NCBI GenBank assembly: GCA_012934845.2
Contig: WNNJ02003772.1
Location: 53,297 to 117,296, forward strand
Length of the DNA stretch: 64,000 bases
DNA from: Pomphorhynchus laevis
Taxonomy: Eukaryota; Acanthocephala; Palaeacanthocephala; Echinorhynchida; Pomphorhynchidae
Reading direction: 5' to 3'
Numbering within the stretch: position 1 is the stretch's first letter; the number at the start of each line of letters is the position of its first letter. Below the pieces are notes generated by a model. It saw only the letters and a program-made list of their open reading frames with translations, was not told the DNA's origin and searched no databases. This document shows positions 54,930 to 64,000 of the stretch, piece after piece. The translations under genes were made by a program, and so were the position numbers.

Positions 54930-55775
54930 AAAAGAGCTGCATCCTTAGCAATTACTGATTCCAAGAAGGCAACTTGGGCGAAGTTTGGTGAGCGCCTTAA
55001 ACTCTAACGTAGGTCAGATTCTAAAATGTTTTGGGGGACGATCAACAGTTATCGTGTTGAAAATCATAAAACAACATTGAAGACGTACGTTATTGTTGGA
55101 AGCAGCATTTTATGAGCCTCCTTAATACAGTGAATGTACTTTTCTTCGTGAAAATGAAATTAGATTTCTTAGAGCTAACGAGGGATATCATCATTTTGGA
55201 AGAATTTTCGCAATGCCAAATATGCTGGGACTCATGAGATCCAACATGAAGTTCTTAAGACACTTGAATTTAAAGGCTTGAAGTAATCAGCACAAATTTT
55301 TTTACGTTATATTGAAATCGGACAAGGTTCCTAGTGAGTGACAGACTGGGGTAATAATACCAATCGGTAAGAAATTTGATTGGAGAGTATGTGACAATTA
55401 CAAGGCACTACTGTTATTAAACTATCTGGTAAGTTATTCACTAGGATTCTTGAATTAAAGACCTGATATATATTTTTGAAAGATATTTGCATGATGAGCA
55501 ACGTAGCTTATATATTCAGGTTGTTCATGTAACTATAACACATATCTCGTAGAAAACAAGGAGATGAGTCTTCCCTCAATATTGCTCAATCTTAGTTTAC
55601 ATTTTAAAATATGATCATTATCTCTGGGTAATGACTGAAAAAGCAAGATCCCGGATATATGCGACCGAAATGAAGTTATATGGTCGTTTGACCGGTTTGA
55701 GTCTTAGAGATAAGGTTAGGAGGAACTTGTCAATCTATGAGAATCTCGGAGTAAAGCCGGTGCTTCATAATTAAG
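54930..55775 (+). pseudogene. RTE/CR1-like LINE fragment
   Basis: Plus strand, many faults. 54945-55030: K-K-A-T-W-A-K-F-G-E-R-L then M-F-W-G-T-I, the pre-RT linker of an RTE-type LINE. 55330-55440: G-V-I-I-P-I-G-K-K then C-D-N-Y-K-A-L-L-L-L-N, which is RT motif 1-2 (usual form G-V-x-x-P-I-x-K-K-G-D ... C-x-N-Y-R-G-I). 55640-55770: I-Y-A-T-E-M-K ... R-L-T-G-L-S-L-R-D-K-V-R-R-N, the typical C-terminal domain, followed by L-G-V-K-P-V-L. Most of the RT palm is deleted. This family is not otherwise present in the window. Confidence 0.65.
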
Positions 55776-55794
55776 AAAGTCATTTGTAAAATTT

Positions 55795-55995
55795 TAGTAG
55801 TATTCGTGCCGAAACCAGATAACATAGCAGTTCATCCATATGACCTTTATTCTTAATTATGATACGTCCTATATTATTTATAAATCAATTAATAAAATTT
55901 GCATTTTTAATATCTTTATCTTATATAAATCTTAATTTTAGAAAATAGAGATAACTAATCTAATAGTGGAGGTTAGACCCAGCTAACTGGTCTAA
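55795..55995 (+). mobile_element. Terminal module U4, partial
   Basis: Plus strand, same sense as U1: CCGAAACCAGATAACATAGCAG then a TTATGATACGTC/ATTATTTATAAATCAATTAATAAAA core, ending in an AGACCCAGCTAACTG edge. The first ~55 bp of the module, with half of each stem, is missing. It immediately follows the RTE fragment. 55996-56700 beyond it shows nothing supportable. Confidence 0.55.
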
Positions 55996-56716
55996 TAGTG
56001 GAGATTATTGAAATTGCCTAGATAGGGCGAATTGTGTTTATTGGTTTTTTTAATTTACAAAAAAATATGCGTAAAGTAGTGGCTATATGTATATATTATC
56101 TTGCTCAAAAACATGATGTTCAGAAGTTATAATGTTTAAATTTCTAATAAAAAAATAATTCGATTGTTATTGCACTGAATTTGCGCAAATAAGAACTAAA
56201 ATAATTTCAAATGCCTATTTTTAGTTTACCTTGTCCACAAAAAATTTAGATCAAGATGTACCTAATTGGAAATTCTCGCTATCTCTGTGTATTACAATTT
56301 ATGAATTGTTTTATTCTCTTTGGAATTGCATTTTATCATTTTTCAAATTAGCAAATAATCTTTGAATGTTTGAATCATTTTAGATTCAAATATCTGTAAA
56401 TAATTGTTTCGAATAATTTATAAACTAAAATGAATACGGATTTGATTTGTGGTTTGGCAATAAGTTCAGATTTTATTACGGTCATCGTGGAAAATAAAGA
56501 TTTACACAAATATATATATGGAACAAAGACAGAACTTGATTTTGGTATAAAATAAAGAAAAACTATACTATTTATACATTCTCTAAATGTCTATTCTAAA
56601 AATTCTGTTGTGCAATAAATACTGAAAAGTTAAAAACTTAATTATTTATCTAAGTATTTAATTCGTAGTATTCAATTTACTAAACAACTAGCATTTGTAC
56701 AATACGTATGAATATA

Positions 56717-56961
56717 TTACATTAGCAATTCTTCTTCGTCTGTAACTTGATGTGCTGTTACCTGGCTCACGCTTGTATTACTGCTGTATAAATTCGACTG
56801 AGGTGTTTTGGTTGTGTAAAAGCTCTTGGCAGACCCAACGATGTTGTCTTCGTTATCTGTCATCGCATATGTGAAAACCACTCCGAACAATACAAGAAAA
56901 AGAAGACCAAACAATAAGCCCAAAGCAATTCTATCGCTGTCCGTACGATTGCGGGCAAACT
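56717..56961 (-). CDS. Last exon of LDLa membrane-protein gene: transmembrane helix and cytoplasmic tail
   Basis: The minus-strand acceptor GTGCTGTTGGCAG ends at 56962; the exon starts with two bases (AG) that complete a codon begun in the previous exon (phase 1). It encodes F-A-R-N-R-T-D-S-D-R (with an N-R-T glycosylation site), one strongly hydrophobic helix (I-A-L-G-L-L-F-G-L-L-F-L-V-L-F-G-V-V-F), and a ~50-residue Ser/Thr-rich, acidic tail ending E-E-E-L-L-M. An Asp-Glu-Glu-Glu-Leu-Leu end resembles an acidic dileucine sorting signal (inference). An open frame extends upstream to 57034, but the splice site and phase argue against that start. Confidence 0.65.
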
Positions 56962-57189
56962 CTGCCAACAGCACAAATACATTTTTGTAAATATTTGGCA
57001 TGTAATATGTTTTGTACATATAAAGTAATTGCATTATTATATATAATATTTGATGACTAAAATTTATTATGTAAAAATAAAATTACGATTGTGTAATTTT
57101 TAATAAATATTTTAAAATAAAATTTTTTATTTAAAAAATAAAATTACACTTTATAATATAATAATTATGTAGAGATGAATTATTAGCCT

Positions 57190-57640
57190 CTTAGTCTCTC
57201 GACATTGGGCTAAAATAAAAAACACCGAATATACATTAAAACAAAGAAAAGTACAGAATGTCTTCGCCATGGCTACCGACTCTGTAGTTTGTCCCAATTT
57301 TCGTCAAGCTCATCTTTGAAAGATGGGGGCAGTCAAACACGTGAAGCAAAGAATTACATGATTGGAGACAATACATACAGATGCATGTTGATGTGCGGTT
57401 ATAAAGGGGGATACAAATGGAGCAAAATTTATCATAATGCCCATGAAGAGAAACTCCCCAAGTAAGAGGGCATTTTTGCGTACGTGGATTATATAATAAT
57501 TATAATAATTATAATATTATTAATATAATAATTATAAATGATAATATATTATTTTTTGTTAATAAAAGCTTTATATTATGAATTACATTGACACAGGTTC
57601 CCGCAAATGGGCCTTAATTAGAACTTTTAATAATAATCTT
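57190..57640 (-). pseudogene. Possible LINE 3'-end remnant in the last intron
   Basis: A Cys/His-rich minus-strand frame at about 57475-57240 (C-S-I-C ... C-M-Y-C ... H-V-F-D-C-P-H-L) resembles the knuckle found after RT in some LINEs. A copy of the CXC-LINE 3'UTR hairpin lies at 57598-57613, oriented the same way but upstream of it. The two may come from different insertions. Weak evidence. Confidence 0.3.
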
Positions 57641-58191
57641 TTCAAGATAATAATTCATTTCAAATTCTTTAAAACGTGTTCTGTTCAATATCTCGACTGC
57701 TTGTTCGATGATTTCTCAAACTGACTGAACACATCCTTGCTAATAAGATACTTATTTTTGTACGTAGCCATGTAATATATGATACATAGTCCCACTTTGA
57801 CTTTAACCGACATTTTCCTTGCTATAGCCCTTAAACATATATTGGACTATATTATTATTATATATTATTTATATTAATTACATATATTATTTATAATATA
57901 AATAATAATTTATATTGTTTATTTAGTAATATTAATAATATTACACTTAAATATTATTTAATCACACTAATCATCGTTATTGTTCAGAATTCAACATAAT
58001 ATGAACAGCTCAAAAATCTGTACGCTTTTTAGTGATTTACCAAACCAATGAGTTGTCTTTTTTCTGGATTGTTAGCTATAAATTTTTTACATCAAATGTG
58101 TTTAATTATGTAAAACGTGCTAATAAATGTTAATAATATTTGCTATACTTAGTATTACTTAGTGCTAAAATATTTTATATAAAAGCCTTAC

Positions 58192-58275
58192 CGCATATAG
58201 AGTTGTAGTTAATGCATCCTCTGAATCCAAATTTCTTACAATCAAATTCATCAGATTTGCATTGCTCTGCTAATA
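58192..58275 (-). CDS. Internal exon of the same gene: LDL-receptor class A half-module
   Basis: 84 bp, flanked by TTTTATTTTAG (acceptor) and G|GTAAGG (donor). Symmetric phase 1-1. Encodes L-A-E-Q-C-K-S-D-E-F-D-C ... G-C-I-N-Y-N-S-I-C. The cysteine spacing C-x6-C-x7-C-x6-C with Phe before the second Cys is that of the first half of an LDLa (LDL-receptor class A) domain. The Ca-binding second half (usually D-x-x-D-C-x-D-x-S-D-E) is not in this exon, so another exon may exist between here and 56961 but was not found. Confidence 0.65.
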
Positions 58276-58919
58276 CTAAAATAAAATACAATATCCGAAG
58301 ATAAAAGCAAAAAGTCATTTGTTTTATTAGCAACCAAAACCAGGCAATACAATAACGTTATTATTATTGGCAAACAGATGATTTAAATAAAAGCCCATAT
58401 CGTTCAATCAAGGTGTTGTTGGAATAAACGCCCACAGTCTTGACAACATGTATGTACAGTCGAGGTTAAAAGGGAAACAATTAATAGAATTCTCGCAATG
58501 ATCTCAATTTTAGTGAGAACACCAACTATTCTATATCTTAGAAATCTGCTCATTTAAATATTAAACACCGAAAATAAGCATCTAATGATGACAATAAAAA
58601 ACTGAAATTATTTGAAAAAAATTTAATATATATATTCTACAACGACAACATTCTTCATTTGGAGGGGATAAAACATAGTCTAGGTTACCATGCCTTATAA
58701 TCTAAATCGTTGTCACTGCAATTAAAGTAAAAAACATGTCTAGCATTACATAGTAATCAAAAGACACTACTCTCATTTTAGACAAGCAACAAAACTAACG
58801 TTAAAAAATATACAATTAAGATAAAATATGTAATAGCTTGAAAGAAAATAAATGTGTGCTTACATTTTTTGATGTTTCAAAAATAAATTGAATGTACTTT
58901 ATAAACTGCTATTAAAAAA

Positions 58920-59044
58920 ACAATTTACCAAAATTTATTATTAAACGTTTCGATTATATTTTAAAGCTTTTTCAAGAGTGATAAACTCTTGAAAAAGCTT
59001 TAAAATACAAGCGAAACGTTTAATAATAAATTTTGGTAAATTGT
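58920..59044. repeat. Near-perfect 60-bp hairpin (MITE-like)
   Basis: 58920-58979 pairs with 58984-59044 with a four- or five-base loop and only two or three mismatches. Weaker pairing (TTTATAAACTG with CAGTTTATAAA) extends it to about 58898-59070. No target duplication is certain. It lies between exons 60904-61014 and 58192-58275, in the intron, and would form a long RNA hairpin in the pre-mRNA. Confidence 0.85.
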
Positions 59045-59221
59045 ACGTTTTAACACCAGTTTATAAATTCAATCGAATTACTAAATCGTATCACTATGAG
59101 TGATCATTCGCGATGTTTTGGAAAAAATATCAAATTATTTATATAGCGGGAATACTTTTTCATTGAAAAACTATAATTATAAAAATATATATAAAAATAT
59201 ATATAGAAAATTGTGTTGCTT

Positions 59222-60050
59222 GGAATATATATAATGGTGATGCACGGATGTGCTGAGTAGACAACGGTCCAGGATTTCTTACGAAATACGGCATTTATAC
59301 TAAATGGTGATGCTGGTATGACTGGACTTTGATTTATGATTGGACTTTGATTTACTCACTGGTCGTTTCGGTTGCCTGTGTGACGTTGTGAATAAAGCTG
59401 TTTCCGACATATTGCTTAATTTTCTGAGGCTTACGCTCTTAACCAGATCGAATTGCTGTGCGGACCATCCTTAAACACTAGGCAGAGGTTGTTGCTGAAT
59501 TGTCGTTGCACTCGTTGGATCCTTAATGGATACGGCATGTATAATAGTAGTGCACAGATGTGCTGAGTAAACAACGGTCCAGGATTTCTTACGAAATACG
59601 GCATTTATACTAAATGGTGATCCTGGTATGACTGGACTTTGATTTATGACTTTCAGTCACCATGTCACTTATAGACGACCAATGAGTACCCGGCAACACT
59701 CATCAGTAGAATGAGGTACTCACTGGTCGTTTCGGTTGCCTGTGTGACATTGTGAATAAAGGCTGTTTCCGACACTTTGCTTAATTGTCTGAGGCTTACG
59801 CTCTTAACCAGATCAAATTGCTGTGCGGACCATCCTTAAACACTAGGCAGAGGTTATTGCTGAATTGTCGCTGCACTAGTTGGATCCTTAATGGATACGG
59901 CATGTATAATAGTAGTGTACGGATGTGCTGAATAGACAACGGTCCAGAATTTAATACAAAATACGGCATTTATACAAAATGGTGTTGTTTAGAAAACTAG
60001 ACTTTGATTCAGGACTTTAAGAAACAATGTCAATTTTAGACGACCACTTT
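59222..60050. repeat. Tandem repeat, ~315-366-bp units, unknown family
   Basis: Unit 2 (59537-59902) starts ATGTATAATAGTAGTGCAC and ends TTAATGGATACGGC. Unit 1 (about 59222-59536) lacks ~50 bp in the middle. Unit 3 (59903-60050) starts the same way, then diverges into a shorter variant. Inside, a GAATAAAGCTGTTTCCGACA stretch holds AATAAA and looks terminal-repeat-like, but no coding element is attached. 60130-60900, to the right, is AT-rich without a gene. Confidence 0.75.
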
Positions 60051-60903
60051 AGCACCGAAATGATGTTAACATAAATTTAATAATCAAGCAATTGCTTGAG
60101 TATTGAGTTAATATTAATTATATATAACTTGAGAGTAAGCTAAAACGGATAATTATTTACAGCAAAATAATCGAAGTTGTATTAACGCAGTAATTTTGTT
60201 GTAGAAGTGATCGAAAAAGCAAGCGTATAATTAAAATTTCATAGCTCAAGTTTAATCTTATCACCACTATGAAAGCAAAACACGCAATCAAGAGAAAATT
60301 AGAACCTCCTGTTTATGTCTTTTTAATTTATATTTACCTTAGTGTATTTTTAATTTAAATTGGAATTAAGATGTCCTAATGTAATAATATGTTTGTATTT
60401 GTTTGTATATATGTGCTCAAAAATGAATTGAACAATAAAATTGTACCGACAATATAATTTAAAAATTCAAACAAAAAACACGTTCAAATGTATAACAATG
60501 CATAACAGTCTTTTACTGTTACTAAAATCAATATCATGATAAGTTTTTCAACTAAATGGTTAACAATAGCACAGGACAGCATGATTCTTTTAATATTATA
60601 CTATTGCTGCGAAATCCGTTTATCTAAACCTTGAGCCTACTGCCCTCCTATACATACTTTATTATAATTCAAAAACGGTATTTGATAGACCAATGAATCA
60701 GTTGCAAATACTGGTTTATATTTAAATAGTTTAGGTGACTTTTTATTAAATGTACAAGTTTCTTATGTATATTTAAATTTATTGTCCCGATGAATAAAAC
60801 ATAATTACTTTTTATCATAAAAATCATAACTAACTAAGATAAAAAATATATAAGTGAACGTAAAAATAAAAATAAATTAAAAAATAAATTAAGTAAAACA
60901 TAC

Positions 60904-61014
60904 TGCAGGGGGCTTCACATTTTTCACAGTGTGGCTTAGCGTTCGACAAAGAAACACATTCTGATCCTGTTTCGGTATAACAAGTTATTTGATCATCATC
61001 ACAATCACCAGGAT
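60904..61014 (-). CDS. Internal exon of the same gene: second half of one LDLa module and first half of the next
   Basis: 111 bp, acceptor GAATTTTAG and donor A|GTATGT. Symmetric phase 1-1, so it joins 58192-58275 in frame. The first codon is (G)AT if the previous exon ends in G: D-P-G-D-C, like the end of an LDLa. Then C-D-D-D-Q-I-T-C-Y-T-E-T-G-S-E-C-V-S ... C: spacing C-x6-C-x7-C-x9-C, parallel to exon 58192-58275, and a C-E-K-C-E-A-P-C end. Upstream exons were not found before 64000. Confidence 0.6.
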
Positions 61015-61080
61015 CTAAAATTCAATCGAATAGTTAAAATAATCACATACAATAATCGCTTAAACAGATTATAAAACACT

Positions 61081-61235
61081 AATGGTGTTGTTTAGAAAAC
61101 TATACTTTGATTCAGGACTTTCAGAAACAATGTCAATTTTAGACGACCACTTTAGCACCGAAATGATTAAAGATTAATTTAATAATCAAACAATTGCTTG
61201 ATTATTGAGTTAATATTAATTATATATAACTCGAA
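61081..61235 (+). repeat. Second copy of the variant unit at 59979-60130
   Basis: AATGGTGTTGTTTAGAAAAC starts both; the two ~150-bp copies share most bases. Both end in a self-complementary AATCAA(G/A)CAATTGCTTGA stretch followed by TTATATATAACT. They flank exon 60904-61014. Confidence 0.75.
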
Positions 61236-61247
61236 AACACTAAATAG

Positions 61248-61980
61248 TTGCAATACATCATCTGCTAAAGCTTTAATTTTGCATGTTACAATGTTAATAG
61301 GTATACATGTTGATTGTTTGAATTAATTAATAACAATTAAACAAATCACAGTATTTTTATTTATTGACAAATAAATAACAATCAAATAAATAATTAAATA
61401 ACAATTAAACAAATCAACGTATTTTTACTTATTGACTAATAAAATATTTTAAAACATGCAATATTGCGAAAAGAAATATTTTTCTGTAAAAAACATATCC
61501 GCATCAGTAATTAATATTAACTGTCACATATATACTTTTAAAAATATTTGGTACCTCATTACCTGCTCAAAACATTTTCTAATTATGTTATCTCAATGCT
61601 AATGAATCATATCAATTAACTGAAGCTACATGTTTTGTTTTATTAATAAATATAAAATAAAAATATCTTAATCCTAAAACCCATCATTATTATGAATGCT
61701 TGAAAGATAGTTAACAATTCTAAACTTATTTAGAATAAAGATTAGAGGTCATCTGAAGGAACTGATACCGTATCAGCAATTTTATTTATTTGTCGATAAG
61801 TAAAAATACGTTGATTTGCTTAGTTGTTATGTAATTATTTATTTGATTGTTATTTATTTGTCAATAAATAAAAATACTGTGATTTGTTTAATTGTTATTA
61901 ATTAATTCAAACAATCAACATGTATACCTATTAACATTGTAACATGCAAAATTAAAGCTTTAGCAGATGATGTATTGCAA
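61248..61980. repeat. Large inverted repeat with ~190-bp arms enclosing module U5
   Basis: Arms 61248-61436 and 61791-61980 are close reverse complements. The 355-bp spacer contains a degraded terminal module (U5, 61615-61775: AATTAACTGAAGCTAC ... GATTAGAGGTCATCTGAAGG ... CCGTATCAG) in the U2/U3 orientation. The arms each contain an internal duplication of ACAATTAAACAAATCA. It could be a foldback element into which a module jumped, or a rearranged PLE terminus. Confidence 0.75.
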
Positions 61981-62249
61981 GTTAACTATATAGAATACAG
62001 CTTGTTCTTTAAATTTTAACGAATACTTTGTATAAATAAGATGAGCAAAGCTCGCTCTATCAATGATCACTTGAAAATATCATAATATATCAATACTCTC
62101 ACTTGTAAGTAATCTGAAAGGGTATCAAAAAGATTGGAAGGTGGGGCATCTGTGATAAAACATGGGTTTTGTACGAGTCGGATTAAATAAACTATTTTTG
62201 TAGGCAGTCGACAAACAAACGATTGATCGCCATAAAAGCAAGATTTTTA

Positions 62250-62800
62250 AAACCTCCTTATAGAAGGAAGGAAGTTTTTTAATAAGGCATGATATGGGAT
62301 ACTGTAAATTATTTATTTTAGAACATATTGTTGAAGAAAATACGGCAATATTAAATCAAAAACTATTAGAAAAAGAAGATTTTTGGATTAAAACGCTTTA
62401 TTCTATGTACTTATTAAGATAGAATGACGTGGTACAAGGAATTGGCAGAAGTAGTATAATACATAATAAACAACTCTATTATAATAATCCGGTTAAATGC
62501 AAGCCAAGAGTCATGGTGATAAAAGGAATAGGAAAAATAGAGTTAAAAATATTAAAAAAGATATGTATATAAATGAACAATTAGAAATATTAAAACAACT
62601 TTTAAGAGATAATAAGCTAAAAGATCTTTATGTAAATATAAGAAGTTTTTCTAGAGATAACATATGTTCAATAGATTAAAAATTAATTAACGAATATGAT
62701 AAGTTGAGTTGTATAATAGACAGTTATTGTAATACAAAATACTATAATCGTACAATAAATGTTAATCTGAGAAGATTTATTACCCATTGCCGCCTCTCGG
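62250..62800 (+). pseudogene. Penelope-like element PLE-5, GIY-YIG endonuclease end
   Basis: Plus strand. Near 62320-62440: L-E-H-I-V-E-E-N ... E-D-F-W-I-K-T-L-Y-S-M-Y, then N-D-V-V-Q-G-I-G. The E-x-F-W-I-x-x-L and V-Q-G-I-G boxes belong to the C-terminal endonuclease of PLEs. It continues with 62497-62679 (I-N-E-Q-L-E-I-L-K-Q-L-L-R) and ends by 62800. The N-terminal GIY-YIG tyrosines and the RT are not seen. A few stops and shifts. Confidence 0.6.
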
Positions 62801-62999
62801 CGTTTGGGAAAAAGAAAATCACAAATATACAAATCCAAAAATTGGTTCTCTAGAATAAGATACCTGAGTCAAATTAAATAAAGCAAATTAGAAAGTTATT
62901 ACAACTTGTCGACTTGTGAGAGCGGCATTTTAAAAATAAAGCTACAATTGAAGACGTGCAGAAGCGATGAACAACTTTGTAGACAGTGACGACATATAC

Positions 63000-63960
63000 A
63001 TGATGCAGTGCGCTGGTGACAATTTACTTGGAATTTACAGAATTTATCATGGTAGCCATGTGTACTTGCACGAATTATCAGCGGACGCTTGCTCTCTCTT
63101 GGTCCTAATCATTGTGATTGAGTCATTGCTGGAGTATTTAGAATCTCTTGGTTTGTGTCATTATACTTAATAAACAGCTTTTGTTGATGGCGTTGAAAAT
63201 TTTCTGTGCTTGCATTATTTCGCGTCATCATTAATTCCACTGACAGAGGTAAGGTATTGGTAAGAATTCCGACGGTCGTTGATGAAACTTTTGAAGACAC
63301 TCTTAAAATTCGCTTTAAGAACCGCAATCGGCACATGCACATGTCTATCTGAGCGAAATTTTGTTCTTTGAGATCATTCCATATCGCTGGTAGACCATAT
63401 TCTACAATAGGCTGTAGCATTACCTTGAAGTACTTTAAGGCGCCATTAATAGAGAGCATTGGAAGTTCTCTAGATTTATACATCTTTATAGGAATTTTTC
63501 AAAGTTGATTCTCAAGATGTGAGTTAAATGACCACTTTGTTGTTACAGTCGATCCGAGAAACTTGAATTCATTCAAATGTCAATTTCTTTATTGTCGAAG
63601 AAAAACTATCAGTAGCAGAAATGAGGCCACCTCGTCGAAACTTAATAATTTTCGTCTTTGTCGAATTTACTGTCAGTTTGTTCTTTACGCAATACAATTG
63701 GAGTTGAGAAAGTGCCCATTTTACATCTTCAGACGAGGCTGCTAAAATTGTGAGATCATCAGCATATGGGATTACTGATATTTTCAGTGATTCGTTTTTA
63801 AATATATCAGGAAGATCTGCTATATACATTGAGAACAGCAAAGGGCTCAACGGATCTCCCTGCAGTACTCACTGTTCTGAATTAATTCAGAGCTATAGGC
63901 CAAACCGTCATATGTTGATACTTTATTTGGACGCAAAATTTCAGAAATTACGTGCAAAAT
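63000..63960 (-). pseudogene. LINE reverse transcriptase, cut by window edge
   Basis: Minus strand, entering from beyond 64000. 63850-63569: S-P-L-L-F-S-M-Y-I-A-D-L (motif B), P-Y-A-D-D-L-T-I-L (motif C) and V-N-S-T-K-T-K-I-I-K-F (motif D). After a frame fault at 63560-63490, 63483-63109 has V-M-L-Q-P-I-V-E-Y-G-L and F-L-K-R-I-L-R-V, the thumb region. It ends near 63000. Reminiscent of RTE-X/CR1-group LINEs; clade not assignable. This family is not seen elsewhere in the window. Confidence 0.7.
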
Positions 63961-64000
63961 AGGTCAATTGAGACAGAAACGATCCATCAATTTCCTCATC

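Noticed and set aside
57660-57810. Short minus-strand frame of about 43 codons as a missing LDLa-gene exon
   Set aside because: No cysteines, no convincing splice sites in the needed phase, and no resemblance to LDLa sequence.
62967-63170. 67-codon plus-strand gene
   Set aside because: It overlaps the minus-strand LINE C-terminal region and has no family features.

Overview
The window is eukaryotic (invertebrate animal) repeat-rich DNA, A+T-rich, with intron-bearing host exons at the right-hand end and layer on layer of retroelements elsewhere. No rRNA, tRNA, CRISPR or bacterial operon structure was seen. The phylum cannot be fixed from the sequence. Penelope-like elements, Jockey-type and R2-like (restriction-endonuclease) LINEs and Ty3/gypsy LTR elements together fit many invertebrates.

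Layout. 1-2722: pieces of two apurinic-endonuclease LINEs in opposite orientation. 2960-4650: an old gypsy fossil. 4655-11340: two tandem, same-strand (minus) LINEs, A and B, with an unusual plan: N-terminal cysteine-rich CXC domain, RT with a G-P-S-G-L-D motif, CCHC knuckle, and R2-like endonuclease. B is split by a 340-bp insertion (U1). 11342-15140: an almost complete Jockey-type LINE (J1). 15241-27817: an LTR element (L2) whose 5' LTR is separated from its gag by 8.6 kb of Jockey copies (J2, J3); J3 is itself split by a young, whole-looking gypsy element (L3, 18822-22739). 27925-34978: three decayed Jockey copies. 35339-39183 and 39649-43489: two full-length, very similar Jockey copies facing tail to tail, each with its own target-site duplication. 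43.5-46.4 kb: inverted and satellite-like repeats around a Penelope-like element (PLE) and its terminal module. 47019-47577: a host-like exon coding a Pro-rich repeat protein. 48.3-55.8 kb: a Jockey scrap, four more retroelement families in pieces (PLEs, the tail and head of CXC-type LINEs, an RTE-type LINE). 56717-61014: three phase-compatible minus-strand exons of a host gene for a single-pass membrane protein with LDL-receptor class A modules; hairpin and tandem repeats lie in its introns. 62250-63960: a PLE endonuclease remnant and a LINE running off the window.

The most interesting signals are: (1) the CXC-RT-CCHC-endonuclease LINE family, present as at least four divergent copies sharing a short 3'UTR hairpin; (2) a ~310-340-bp module found next to PLE 3' ends and as solo copies, carrying two interlocking stems (a predicted pseudoknot); (3) Jockey copy J3, in which pieces of ORF2 and ORF1 are spliced into each other twice and end in a perfect foldback; (4) the three-deep nest at 15.2-27.8 kb; and (5) the split LDLa membrane-protein gene.
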